A model generated the notes under the pieces. That model was not told the DNA's origin, did no database searches, and saw only the letters and a list, made by a program, of their open reading frames with translations. A DNA stretch of 64,000 nucleotides, taken from NCBI GenBank assembly GCA_947471745.1, contig CANJKZ010000172.1:2562501-2626500 (forward strand), given 5' to 3'. How positions within the stretch are numbered: the first letter of the stretch is position 1; every line of letters starts with the position of its first letter. The position numbers and the translations under genes are program-made. The stretch is from Closterium sp. Naga37s-1. Its lineage: Eukaryota > Streptophyta > Zygnematophyceae > Desmidiales > Closteriaceae. Shown in pieces: positions 39,001 through 49,000 of this stretch.

Positions 39001-40614
39001 GAACCGGCTTCGATGGAGGAAGCACTTGCTGGAGATGATCGAGAGGCTTGGTTGGCTTCAAGGGAGGATGAGTTTAAGAGCCTCATGGAGAATGGAACGT
39101 GGACCCTCACCAATCTGCCCCCGGGAAGAAAGGCATTGGATTGCACGTGGATATTACGTGTGAAGACCGATGCGGAGGGGAAGTTGGAGAGGCGCAAAAC
39201 AAGACTTGTGATCAAGGGTTTCCAGCAGAGGGAGGGGGTTGACTTTAAGGAGGTGTTTGCTCCTGTTGCCAAGGCTCCTACGCTCCGGGTGTTGCTGGCA
39301 GCAGCTGCCGTTTGTGGTTGGAAGGTGGAGCAAATGGATGTGAAGACGGCTTTCCTCTATGGCGTGGTAGATGAGGAGATTTACATGAAGCAGCCAGAGG
39401 GGTACGACGATGGGAGCGGACGTGTTTGCAGGCTCAACAAGGCCATCTATGGCCTCAAACAAGCTCCAAGGTGCTGGTATGCAAGGCTGGTGGAGGCGTT
39501 GGAGGCTCTTGGCTTCAAAGTTAGCGGGTGCGACGAGAGTCTCTTCATAACCGAGGGGGATGAGGAGAAAGTGTTTCTCCTTGTCTACGTCGATGACATT
39601 CTCCTCTTCTCTCCATCCCTGGAGAGGATCAAGGAGGTGCAAGGGAAGCTGAAGGAGACCTTTCAATGCAAGGCCCTTGGACCAGTGGGGTATTACCTTG
39701 GTCTTCACGTGGAGCGGGACGAGGTGAAGGGATGGTTGAGGCTTCACCAACACAAGTACCTTGCAGCCATGGGGGAGAGGTATGGGCTGGAGGAAGGGAG
39801 GAGTGTAAAGACTCCACTACCCTCAGGATTTCAGCTACACCTTGATGAAGAGGAGGGTGAGGTGTTGGAGCCCGAGTTGCAGCGTCGGTTCCAGTCAATG
39901 GTGGGGAGCTTGATGTATGCTTCGGTCAACACTCGCCCCGATATTTCATTCGCGGTTTCGCAGCTGGCTCGTGTGGTGTCTAGGCCCCTTCAAGAGCACC
40001 TTGATGCAGCAGAGAGGCTGGTGAGGTACTGCATGGCAACCTCAAGGGTGGGGCTGCAATATTCAGTGCATGGGCAGCTGAAGCAAAAGGGAGTGGAGGA
40101 GGTGAGCACGAAGACCGGTGCACCTGCAAGGCGTGGACACTTGTACCTCTCGTGCTTCACCGATGCTACCTGGGCAAGTGACATCAGTGATGCAACATCC
40201 CACGGTGGCTATGTATGCTGTGTTGGAGGGAGTCCAGTGAGCTGGAAGTCTAAGAAGCAAGGGGAGATAGCTCACTCATCAACGGAAAGCGAGTACATGG
40301 CATTGTTTCATGGGGTGAAGGAGGTGGTTTGGATGAGGAGGTTGCTTGAGGAGTTGGGGCAGGAGCAAGAGGGTCCTACACCTGTGTTTTGTGACAGCCA
40401 AGGAGCAATTGCAATGGCTCGCAATGCTGTGCTCCATGGGCTGAACAAGCACATGCATATCAAATGGCATTGGGTGAGGAAGGAGGTGAAGAAGGGCACG
40501 GTCTCCTTGCACTACATCAACACTACCAAGCAACCTGCAGATTTTTTGACGAAGCGGCTTGCAGAGCATCAGCATTGGACCTGCGCCACCTTGTGTGGCA
40601 TGTCCTTCAACTAA
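36007..40614 (+). CDS. Copia C5 Gag-Pol polyprotein
   Basis: One frame of about 1535 codons; the ATG at 36007 follows the PBS by 25 bp. Gag: FNLEKFSGDDWASWSFRMEL (UBN2-type start) and the CCHC knuckle CWYCHVEGHPWFKC near residue 295. Protease: HWVIDTGAFMTMTNREDLL near 370. GAG-pre-integrase: WLTAHRRFGHVALPQLQQLF. Integrase: LVHVDLVGPMKVKGDG, RSDRGGEFLGAEFRSWLKRH, YTPQSNGVAERANRTILEGG. RT: DCTWILRVKTDAEGKLERRK, MDVKTAFLYGVVDEEIYMKQ, LLVYVDDILLFSPS (active site). RNase H: CFTDATWASDISDATSHGGY, SSTESEYMALFHGVKEVVWM, PVFCDSQGAIAMARN. The end, ADFLTKRLAEHQHW, is close to the stop. Length and domain order are normal for plant copia. Confidence 0.95.
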   Translation: MEAEGSAPAGPSGSGGVRGAGEAGRGVAGGSAPMASVSTSAKDDVKAFNLEKFSGDDWASWSFRMELLFNHYGLLEVMDGEFKRPTSEGATKEWDRRSKDGFFLLSQCLSSNQLHHIKHLIKEAECGPKAWRILKDVHAPSSEAMVVVLERQLHAVKINEGDAVQGAFDQLRDLYVKLSAAGVDYPEKIKCYKALSLLPESWGPLVVNLNGMKDSWSLEWIRAQVLQEEFRRKELTAAAGEGGGSAYGMKGFKGRGSKKGKAKEGSGGEQHSGGKRGNKGGKRCGGKCWYCHVEGHPWFKCRKLPDGWRPGQPSIEGSKGVHGAMGEGMGSEDGEGGAGGYGGMFYHVGEACPEDMVVPASKIALHRSSHWVIDTGAFMTMTNREDLLDEVRPSKAATVVSATGQVVPVRGEGRAMFMGADGRLVGLKRVLLVPGLCANLLSTKALSEAGMKMEMLGTKVFKATLDGRVLWDLRGGKDMHRSMWEIPVLPWKEAAARLAAGDVRGGRVNHVDNGGGGDDSDGGLLGHGGAALPSVTPSTGETDWLTAHRRFGHVALPQLQQLFKEERVKGLRIKGEPKEVGSCETCLTSKFSRFPFHSVEGKSSDPVELVHVDLVGPMKVKGDGGALYSMTMVDDNTRLTWSFPLAKKSDAARVIIEEWLPMVERESGKRVKAIRSDRGGEFLGAEFRSWLKRHGIKQQLTTAYTPQSNGVAERANRTILEGGRTMLVDSGLPLRFWPLAIRHATVIKNRVLTHVGGQHWVPMEKWRGKKPLVDMLRVFGCMGLVHVPKEKRDKLQAAAVWAVHLGLAQGSKGWLMWDPIANTIFTTRDAKFMEGLMFKEWLERGRSKVTIPLGIEVGTNDPLFIPIELSSSSEVTEVSHDLGGAEGEAAEVEGVLQQEKAPVAERGDAEEEVQQPTPSPTLPPRRTTQGKRGAVRGGAKESAAKERPKRAAHPRDFLKYERLGGPKALLVQEEEDDEEKGAEGEMEQICCFGVNLPHEPASMEEALAGDDREAWLASREDEFKSLMENGTWTLTNLPPGRKALDCTWILRVKTDAEGKLERRKTRLVIKGFQQREGVDFKEVFAPVAKAPTLRVLLAAAAVCGWKVEQMDVKTAFLYGVVDEEIYMKQPEGYDDGSGRVCRLNKAIYGLKQAPRCWYARLVEALEALGFKVSGCDESLFITEGDEEKVFLLVYVDDILLFSPSLERIKEVQGKLKETFQCKALGPVGYYLGLHVERDEVKGWLRLHQHKYLAAMGERYGLEEGRSVKTPLPSGFQLHLDEEEGEVLEPELQRRFQSMVGSLMYASVNTRPDISFAVSQLARVVSRPLQEHLDAAERLVRYCMATSRVGLQYSVHGQLKQKGVEEVSTKTGAPARRGHLYLSCFTDATWASDISDATSHGGYVCCVGGSPVSWKSKKQGEIAHSSTESEYMALFHGVKEVVWMRRLLEELGQEQEGPTPVFCDSQGAIAMARNAVLHGLNKHMHIKWHWVRKEVKKGTVSLHYINTTKQPADFLTKRLAEHQHWTCATLCGMSFN

Positions 40615-40671
40615 GGGAGGCAGCTTCAGGGAGCAGCTAAGGGATGAATGAGAGCACGATGAGGGGGAGTT

Positions 40672-41689
40672 TGTTGTGCCAACACATTACAGTGGCACGG
40701 TCATCGCACTCCCATTCGGCCTACAAGCCTGCTCAGCTTCTGGAATTTTGTGGGGAGGTTGTTCAACACGTGTTCTTCAAACCCTCAAAGTTTCAGAGTT
40801 TTTGAAGCAGTTACCAAGGCATGACAACATTTTATGTTTCAAGACTTATGGCATCCCGGAAGTGTGTGTTACTCCTTTTTGGTAACACCCGAGTTCACCA
40901 TTTCGGCTGCTGACTCGTCTACCGAGATCTGATTGGTCAGAAATTCGGTCTGGAAGTCCTTTGCCCCGCTGTGCAAGTGGTCACCAAGTTTCAGAACGAT
41001 CCAACATCTGAGCATTGCGTGACAGCTGCCGAAATTCACTGTTCCGTAGTCATGGTGCACTGTTGGCAGCATTTCCCTTGCCACCCTTTCATTGTTGTCA
41101 TGCCAATGGTGCAGGGACAGAGAATGAGACAAGAAGTACAGGTGGTCAAGTGGGACTCTACAACCCTCCTTTTGAGAAGTGTGGTCTTCCTGGAAGCAAC
41201 TTGCAAGAGGGTGCAAGTGGGAAGACAAGCTGACTCATGTTGGCTTGACTCACTATTGGTAGCCTTGAGTACAGCTCTGAACATCCAAGTGTGGTTGGCT
41301 TTGCTGACCTAGCTAGGACGTTTCCCATTCTTCTCTAGCCTTTCTCCCCTAGGACTCAACCTTCTCTGAGTTCCCAGGATGACCCAACCCCTTATGAGTC
41401 CCCTAGGCAATGTTGTACTCACCTCTTCCTTGCATCAATGAGAATACACGTTTTTTCAGCCGAGCTTACGTTTTCGTTCACTGCGTAGTGCACACACCTC
41501 TGATAATAGCAAGTAATATACCGTTGGAAAGCAGACACCTAAGGCTAACCGCTGTCCAAGTTTCAGCCTCGTATGTTCTCGGAGCTGATCGTCACGGCGT
41601 TTTGAACAGAGGCGGTTTGAAGACGTCAGATTCTGCTTAGGCGGTTTCATGGGCATCCGCGACCCCTAAGTGGACTGCAGACTATAACA
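40672..41689 (+). repeat. 3' LTR of copia C5
   Basis: 1018 bp, about 99.9% identical to the 5' LTR. It is followed directly by the duplication ACAAG at 41690-41694 and then copia C4. Confidence 0.95.
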
Positions 41690-42392
41690 ACAAGGACACG
41701 GCGGTGCATGCCACCAAGGCACTGAACCGAGGGGTGACCAAGACGGTGGTGCCAGATGACGGTCTGGTGCGACAAAGCGCGACACGAGCAGGGGGCCGCT
41801 AGCTGACCTGACGCAAACGCAGAGGCAGACACAGACGCAGCTACATGAGGGGACACAGTAGTCAGTGTGTACAGACTCGAGCCAGGAGCTCGGGTGAACG
41901 TGGCCAGGTTCCTACCAGTCCGGGAGCACGTACAGTGGGTCACACGCTGACCTCCAGGAGTGAACTGGTCAACCCACTCATCCTGGAGGGCAGCTCCACT
42001 CACCAAGTTCGTAGAGAACGAGGGGAGGTGGAGACCGGACAGTGAGCCAGACGGGACAGCCGGACACGGCAGGACCGTGGAGGAGTGCGCAAGGACGGGG
42101 CCCCCAGAGGGGTCCGCCAGGGAGACTGCAACTGGCCGACTGAGCGGCGTGAGTGTGGTGCTGTCGCGAAAGAAAGAGCGAGAAGCACCTGAGTCAAGTG
42201 TGAAGGTGTGCAAGGCCTCAGCAGGCGCAGTACCAGAGAGAGCAGACTCACCAGCACCTGGAGCAGCAGACTCACTAGCACCTAGAGCAGCAGCCTCATC
42301 AGCACCTAGAGCAGCAGCCTCACCAGCACCTAGAGCAATGGACTCTATACCTGGGTCGGGCGGCACACACAGGTAACTGTCACCCTCAGCAC
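41690..42392 (-). pseudogene. Copia C4 protease and GAG-pre-integrase
   Basis: FTLDSGASRSFFRDSTTLTP is the aspartic protease site, preceded by an alanine-rich repeat of LGA(D/G)EAAA type. It is followed by SGLHLPSFSTNLVSGAALQD, CTCSRTGRNLATFTRAPGSS and WHHRLGHPSVQCLGGMHRRV. Text and order are nearly those of C3. The upstream end is the inverted junction at about 42392. Confidence 0.82.
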
Positions 42393-43823
42393 ATGTGGAT
42401 TTTCAGGGTGAAGCGGCCGCCGGGTTCTACGCTTGTCTTCAAGGCGCGTTACGTTGCACGAGGCTTCAGTCAGCGACAGGGGGTTGACTTCTTCCAGACC
42501 TTCTCCCCTACCCCGAAGATGACCACTCTTCTGGTGCTGCTGCACGTTGCCGCACAGCGTGACTACGAGCTTCACTTTCTTGAATTCAGCACAGCCTTCC
42601 TACAGGGCAGCCTGCACGAGGAGATCTGGCTGCGCCGCCCACCTGGCTTCACTGGGTCGTTTCCTGCAGGTACCCAGTGGAGCCTCCGGCAGCCAGTCTA
42701 CGGTCTCCGCCAGGCGCCTCGCGAGTGGCACGACACACTGAGGACGACGCTTGCGGCTCTTGGGTTTGCTCCTTCGACTGCTGACCCGTCGCTGTTTCTG
42801 CGCACCGACACTTTGCTGCCGCCGTTCTACATCCTCGTGTACGTCGACGACTTGGTCTTTACCACTGCTGACACTGCTGGACTGGCCCACGTGAAGTCGG
42901 AGCTGCAGAAGAGACACACGTGCACAGACCTGGGTGAGCTGCGCAGCTATCTTGGCTTGCAGATCACCCGGGACAGAGCACAGCGCACCATCACCTTGAC
43001 TCAGTCACACATGGTGCAGCAGGTCCTTCAGCGCTTCGACTTCCAGTACTCCTCGCCACAGTCCACTCCTCTGCCTACCGGTCACTCGCTCTCAGCTCTG
43101 CCTTCGGATGAGTCCGTAGAGCCGAGTGGCCCGTATCCAGAGCTTGTGGGCTGCCTCATGTACCTGATGACCTGCACTCGACCTGACCTTGCTTACCCTC
43201 TTAGCATCCTGGCACGCTACGTTGCGCCCGGGAGACACCGACCAGAGCACTGGAAGGCCGCTAAGAGGGTGATGCGCTACTTGTGCAGTACGTCGGGCAT
43301 GGGGCTTGTGCTTGGAGGACGGGCTCGAGTTGTCCTCACTGGTCACGTAGATGCTTCTTGGGTTGACGACTTGGCTACGCAGCGGTCGTCACAGGGTTAC
43401 ACCTTCAGCCTTGGCTCCGGCTCTGTTTCGTGGTGGTCTACCCGCTCGTCTTCTGTTCTCAGCTCCAGTTGTGAGGCTGAGATCTACGCAGGGGCCATGG
43501 ATGCACAGGAGTTACGCTGGCTCACCTACCTGCTGACCGACTTGGGAGAGCCGCCTCGTTCTCCTCCAGTTCTGTACGTCGACAACAAGGCCATGATTGC
43601 CTTGTGTCAGGAGCACAGACTGGAGCACAGAACGAAGCACATCGCTCTGCGCTACTTCCTTGCTCGAGAGTTGCAACAGCGTGGTCAGCTTCGTCTTGTT
43701 TACGTGGCCTCTCAGGCCAACACTGCTGATATCTTCACCAAGGCACTTCAGCCTTGTGATCATCAGCGTTTCTGTACTGTTCTAGGCCTTGTGCCTACTT
43801 TGCCTCACTTGCTCACTTCTTGA
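42393..43823 (+). CDS. Copia C6 reverse transcriptase and RNase H
   Basis: A 476-codon frame starting in RT (MWIFRVKRPPGSTLVFKARY). RT shows FSPTPKMTTLLVLLHVAAQR, FSTAFLQGSLHEEIWLRRPP, VYGLRQAPREWHDTLRTTLA and ILVYVDDLVFTTADT with the catalytic YVDD. RNase H shows GHVDASWVDDLATQRSSQGY, SSCEAEIYAGAMDAQELRWL and LYVDNKAMIALCQE, ending IFTKALQPCDHQRF. It is nearly collinear with the C-terminal 480 residues of C3 and with C9. Gag, protease and integrase are absent from this side. Confidence 0.87.
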   Translation: MWIFRVKRPPGSTLVFKARYVARGFSQRQGVDFFQTFSPTPKMTTLLVLLHVAAQRDYELHFLEFSTAFLQGSLHEEIWLRRPPGFTGSFPAGTQWSLRQPVYGLRQAPREWHDTLRTTLAALGFAPSTADPSLFLRTDTLLPPFYILVYVDDLVFTTADTAGLAHVKSELQKRHTCTDLGELRSYLGLQITRDRAQRTITLTQSHMVQQVLQRFDFQYSSPQSTPLPTGHSLSALPSDESVEPSGPYPELVGCLMYLMTCTRPDLAYPLSILARYVAPGRHRPEHWKAAKRVMRYLCSTSGMGLVLGGRARVVLTGHVDASWVDDLATQRSSQGYTFSLGSGSVSWWSTRSSSVLSSSCEAEIYAGAMDAQELRWLTYLLTDLGEPPRSPPVLYVDNKAMIALCQEHRLEHRTKHIALRYFLARELQQRGQLRLVYVASQANTADIFTKALQPCDHQRFCTVLGLVPTLPHLLTS

Positions 43824-44060
43824 CTTTGCCTGTACTTTGATCTATATATACATATACCTGCATGCTTACACTTGCTAGGTTGTGATCACTGTACTGCTTG
43901 TTCTCCTATATATATATAACTCTGCATGTGAACTGGCCTTGTGGCCATTTGCTTGTGCTCAGACTGCGTGGTGACTTTGTGATCCACCCTGAGCTTGCTT
44001 TGCTTTTCTTGACCGGTCTTGTGACCTCTTGTTCTCCCCCACTTTGCCTATGGGGGGGTG

Positions 44061-44190
44061 TGTCAAACTTATATGTTGCTAATTGTGTAGGCTGTAGTGG
44101 GGTAGCCCATATGGGGTACAACCCAATTAGGGTTAGCACTTGTACCCTTCCTGTTGTTAGTCATTTCATTCCTCGTTCATTCTCCTGACA
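44061..44190 (+). repeat. 3' LTR of copia C6
   Basis: TGTCAAACTTATATGTTGC...CATTCTCCTGACA, 130 bp, clearly related to the C9 LTR at 60224-60351 and more distantly to the C3 LTR. No partner copy is present. Confidence 0.8.
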
Positions 44191-44677
44191 ACTATCAGTA
44201 GTGTAATGACAATGACTCAACTAGCAAGGCCGCCATGGATGCTATCAGAGACTTTGAACCGCTCATTGTAATGCAATTTCTCATCAGTTGCCAGTTTCAA
44301 GGACATATTTGGAATTTACGTAGCGCATCTGGCGGTACTCTTTTTGTTTCTATCTCGTGAGCATGCTACTTACCAAGCGTTTGTCAGGCCACCCCGAAGC
44401 CATGCTTAGCTTCAAGACCCTAGAGGACAATTCATCACGGGAGACAAGCACAACAGTAGACACAAAGGCAGGGAGACAGAGATTGAGGCTCCCCCTGCTG
44501 AGTCCCATGGCGATCTTGCGGATGGGGAGGATTTAGAAAAGGACGACGACGATTACTTGAGCGATGACCCAGATGAGAGGCTGGATCCAGTACTCCCAGG
44601 TGAAGTCGCAGCTCAAGCCGGCTACTTCATCACCGTGCTGATTCCGCAAGACAATGAACGTGAAGTTCCGCGCACCA
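44191..44677. other. Unassigned stretch with a short acidic frame
   Basis: About 490 bp between the C6 LTR and Ty3 element E. On the plus strand, about 44405-44690 reads as an open frame with acidic text GEDLEKDDDDYLSDDPDERL and VAAQAGYFITVLIPQDNERE. I do not recognise the family. It could be a scrap of a host exon, a DNA-transposon protein or an element C-terminus. Confidence 0.4.
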
Positions 44678-45214
44678 TTAATACAATGAGGAGTCTGCTG
44701 ACACTTTATTGGTCGGAATGAAGTGTCCCATTTTAGAGAACTTGTCGATCACCACGAGTGTAACGTCATGCCCTCGTGAGGTCGAAGGAAGACCGGTGAT
44801 GAAGTCGAGGCTGATGACTTGCCATGGCTGCTCCAATACGGGTAGAGGCTGAAGTAACCCTGTTTTTTTCTGCTTCCTACTCTTCATCCGCTTGCACGTG
44901 TCACATGAGGTGACAAAATGCTGCACGTCTGCTGCCATCCGGGGCCAGTAGTAATACTTCGCTATTTCCGCTAACGTCTTGTTGCTCCCGAAATGTCCCG
45001 CGTATGCCACATCGTGGAACTCCTCCAGTAAGAGTTGTAGGAGTGGGGCATAGTTCGGTACCCAAATCTTTCCTGAACCTTTCCTTACAGCTAAGTCTTT
45101 CTCCCACTGTAATAGCTTCTGCTTCTATGTTGTAGCGATCTCTGCGTCCACGGAGTACCCATGTTGGAATAGACCCTTGAGCAGAGGGTTCATCTCGTCG
45201 AGCTGGATGCCTGC
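44678..45214 (-). pseudogene. Ty3 E integrase, N-terminal part
   Basis: The HHCC zinc region is AYAGHFGSNKTLAEIAKYYY with CDTCKRMKSRKQKK. The catalytic core then starts with WQVISLDFITGLPSTSRGHD and LVVIDKFSKMGHFIPTNKVS. It follows the RNase H region of E across nested copia C7. The remainder of the core is not present. Confidence 0.83.
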
Positions 45215-45219
45215 TACAT

Positions 45220-46039
45220 TGTTATAGTCACAATAGGCTTGAATGTGCCTAAAACGAAAGATAGAGAGCACAGGCGGATTTCTGCACAGCGGCTTCAAAC
45301 GCTGATAGCGTTCTGCTCACAGCTGCAAATGACTTGATTCAAATTGGTTCTGGAGCGTCTTCACGTCGTCTACAATTAGCAATTTAGATTGCACGATTTG
45401 ATAAAGAATTGACGACACAGCGTCGGTTTGAACGAACGGTACTATGGCAGCCACTATAGTCTTAGAACACAAGATAGGAAGAGTTACGAGTTGGGAATGA
45501 CTCCCAGCTCCTACAAACCCCAAGAGCCGAGATACAGTGATGTGGAACAGTGCCACACTGTCCCCAACCACGAAGGGTCTCGAAACTACCCTTCACTAGG
45601 GCCTACACCAAGTGAAATGTTACACTACACAAAGTAATGTAACTATCTTCAATATCTTGAGGTGTACCCTTTTTGGCGAGCTTCGAAATCACTTGAGGCT
45701 TGACACCAAGGCTCGGGCTCTTCATCACAAACTCATCCTTGAGTTCTTGATGGGTCTGCTGCACACACCTGCGACACGCCGAACGTTCGACACAGGACAA
45801 AACAGAAACCGCGCACGACAAAATAGAAACCGCGCGCGAGACACAAACGACCGCGTAACACGCGTCTAGCGATAACTCGCTATTGACTCGACACACACAC
45901 TCGACATCATGACTCAACATTCGCACACAATTATAAGCATGAAATATATATTATCCCATGCCCTCATACCATTCGATACACACACACATTCACGCACACG
46001 GACAACAAGCCGAGTGCAAACCGTAGGGTTGCACCAACA
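45220..46039 (-). repeat. 3' LTR of copia C7
   Basis: 820 bp, minus strand TGTTGGTGCAACCC...GTGACTATAACA. It matches 50885-51704 except for about one base near 45353. The terminal ACTATAACA is shared with the C5 LTR. Confidence 0.95.
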
Positions 46040-46080
46040 AACTCCCCCTCGGATTGTTGGCCTTAGGATATGTTGCTCTC

Positions 46081-49000
46081 TCAGTTCAGAGCCATCCCAG
46101 CCAGCTTGCAACACTTCCAATGCTGCTGCTCCACCAGCCTCTTGGTCATCATGTCAGCCGGCTGCCCCGTGGTCTTCACGTAGCGCAACTCAACTTCACC
46201 CGCGGTTACCATGCTCCTCGTCCAATGCCACTTCACCCTCATGTGCTTCGTGAGTCCATGCAACACAGGGTTCTTAGCAAGAGCAATGGCACCCTGGCTG
46301 TCACAGTACAGTGGGGTAGGTCCTTGCTGCTCCTCCCCCAATTCAGCCAACAAACGCCGCTGCCACACAATCTCCCGTACGGCACGGAAGAGTGCCATGT
46401 ACTCGGACTCCACCGAGCTCAAAGCTTGGTCAACCTGCTTCTTGCTCTCCCAAGCAGTTGGGCCTCCACCAACACAGCATATGAAGCCTCCCACACTTGT
46501 CATGTCCTCTGGTTCTGATGCATATGAAGCATCCGAGTAGGCGGTGAGGAACAAACGCCCGGGTTCAACACCATCCGCGCCCTTTTGGCGCCTTTGTGCC
46601 GCCGCCGAGTATTGCAGCCCAACGGTCGGTGTTTGGCCAAGATACTTGGCCACCCTCATTCCAGCTGCTACCTGCTCCTCATTAGGGCATTGCACAACCC
46701 TAGCCAGCTGCCCGGTAGCAAACGCGACGTCCGGTCGGGTGTTTACCGCCGCATACATGAGGCTGCCCACCAACGAGTGAAATCGGCGCCTCTCCTCTTC
46801 ACCAACGCTCTCCTCCTCTGGTCCCTTCACACACTTGAACCCAGAGGGAAAGGGTGTAGCCACATGGCCTTCACTCTGCCCAAAGTTGGCAGCCAATGCC
46901 TCCAGGTACTTTCGTTGATGCACCCGCATGCACCGCTTCTCCACATCTCGTTCGATGTGGAGCCCAAGGTAGAAGCTCACGTCACCAAGGGCCTTGCACT
47001 TAAACTTGTCTTGAATCTTCAGCATCACCTCCTTCACAAGGTCAGAAGAGGGTGAGAAAATGAGGATGTCATCCACATAAACCACCATGAAACTCCTCTG
47101 CTCCCCCTCGCCAAGCATGAACAAGGAGTGATCGGCCGTTGAGGGAGTGAAGCCGATCCCCTCCAACACTTCGCGCAGCTTCATGTACCATTGCCTAGGG
47201 GCCTGCTTCAGCCCATAGAGGGCCTTCTTCAGCTTCCACACTCTGCCACTACCATCATCAAACCCCTCTGGCTGCGCCATAAAAATCTCCTCCTCAAGGA
47301 TGCCGTTAAGGAATGCCGTTACGATGTCCATTTGCTTTACTACCCATCCTTTGATGGCGGCTCCCGCGAATAGGGTTCGCAGCGTCGTCGGCTTCACCAC
47401 AGGGGCAAACAGCTCCTTGAAGTCCACCTTCTCCTTCTGCTGGTACCCCTTGGCTACAAGCCTAGACTTGTAGCGCTCGATCTTGCCGTCGGCATCCGAC
47501 TTGATTTTGAAGAGCCACTTGGACGTTATCGCCGTACGCCCCTCCGGTAGCTCCACCAATTCAAACGTGTCATTCTCCTCGATGCTCTTCAGCTCACTCT
47601 CCATGGCCTTCTTCCACTCCTCAGCATCACTACTCTCCAAAGCCTCCTTGAGAGTTGCTGGTTCTCCCGGCATCTCCACTGGAGAGAAGAATGCGAAGGC
47701 ACACTCCTCGTAGTCACTCTCCTCGTCGTCTCCGACCATCATTGCCGCTCCGGCCAGGGCTGTCTTGCCCTGCTTTCCCGGCGCATCATAGGTCAGCCTA
47801 TTAGGGGGTTGAACTCTCCTCTTCCCCCTTCCTTCCTCCTCAGCTGCAGGGACTTGAAGGCCTTGGCGTTGCTGCGGTGTGGCTCGAATCCGTGGAGCAC
47901 TCGTAGTACGGGAAGGGAGTGACGGTGCACGCTCGCTCACTTGCTGCACCTCCTCCTCTTCTTCCTCTGCATCATTGGCCTCCTCTCCCCCATTCACAAG
48001 GGAGGATTGCCTTGTGGTTGTGCTGCCGCTGCTCAGCTCCAAAGGCAGCTCCACATGCTCCAAACCGGAACTCTTCACCTCCCCAAACCGCACGCCTATC
48101 TTCGCCTCATTCTCCGCCTTCCAATCCTTGTACATGAAGTTCTCCATGAACTTGCAGTCCCTGCTCACCAAGAACTTCTTGGTGAATGGGTCCCAAAGAA
48201 GCCATCCCTTGCTGTTTTGAGCCATGCCCAAGTGCACGGCCCACACCGCCTTGGCACCAAGCTTGTTGTGCCGAAGATGCTTAGGCACGAGCGCCATGCA
48301 CATGCACCCGAACACCCGAAGCATATCCACCTTTGGCTTCCTTCCTAGCCACTCCACATAGGGCACCCATTTGTCTGCTCCCACATGAGTCAAGGCTCTG
48401 TTCTTGGCCACACACGCGCTCCGCACCGCATCAGGCCAGAAATAGTCGGGTAGCCCGGCTTCAATGAGCAACCCGCGTGCCGCCTCCGTGATTGTGCGGT
48501 TCGCTCGCTCGGCGATGCCGTTCATTGCAGGGGAGTATGGCATGGTGAGGGAGTGCCGAATACCATTCTTCTTCAGCCACAACCCAAACTCCTTGCTCAG
48601 GAACTCTCCCCCTCGATCGGTGCGGATTGACTTGACTAGACGGTCTTGTTGCCGCTCCACCATCGGGAACCAATCCGTCTTCAACGTTTCAGCCACGTCG
48701 CTCTTCTTGGCCAGCACGTACACCCAAGTCATGCGGGTGTAGACGTCGACAATGGTGAGAAAATACTCAGCTCCAGCAGCTCCAAGCTTCAGGGGGCCCA
48801 CCACGTCCATCACCACCTCATCAAGCGGTGCCTTTGCCGTTGCCTCCGAACTAGGGAACGGAAACCGGGTGAACTTGGCTTGAATGCACGTCGGGCAGCC
48901 AAGCGCCTCATCGGGCTCCCCCTTCACACGTATGCCAGCAACCATCTCATTCTTCACTAGCTGCTGCAAGATGGGCAGGGCCACATGCCCCATGCGCCGA

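Larger units (their letters stand above)
34950..41689 (+). mobile_element. Whole-looking, very young Ty1/copia element C5
   Basis: 6740 bp with two 1018-bp LTRs (34950-35967, 40672-41689) that differ at about one position, and a 5-bp duplication ACAAG. The PBS TGGTATCAGAGC is at 35970-35981, two bases inside the 5' LTR; the purine tract GATGAGGGGGAG precedes the 3' LTR. A single polyprotein frame fills the interior. No break was noticed, so it looks whole and very recent. It is nested in copia C4. Confidence 0.95.
34239..42392 (-). mobile_element. Ty1/copia element C4, protease to integrase, split by C5
   Basis: A minus-strand copia of the C3 superfamily. Protease and GAG-pre-integrase lie at 41690-42392, and integrase at 34500-34949 on the other side of nested element C5 (duplication ACAAG at 34945-34949 and 41690-41694). 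Below 34500 the integrase text runs into a CAA/GTT microsatellite. No LTR is attached at either end. At 42393 it meets the 3' half of a related copia in opposite orientation. Fossil with several breaks. Confidence 0.83.
42393..44190 (+). mobile_element. Ty1/copia element C6, 3' half (head-to-head with C4)
   Basis: The plus-strand 3' half of a C3-like copia: RT, RNase H, a 3' untranslated region with the shared TTGTTCTCCCCCACTTTGCC text, a purine-rich ATGGGGGGGTG and a 130-bp LTR at 44061-44190. The 5' side begins abruptly in RT at the junction with C4 in opposite orientation. The surviving frame is unbroken by eye. C4 and C6 could be two parts of one rearranged element. Confidence 0.85.

Noticed and set aside
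45428-45926. Small proteins repeated at 45428-45926 and 51093-51591
   Set aside because: They lie in the two LTRs of C7, so the repetition comes from the LTRs and not from selection on a gene.
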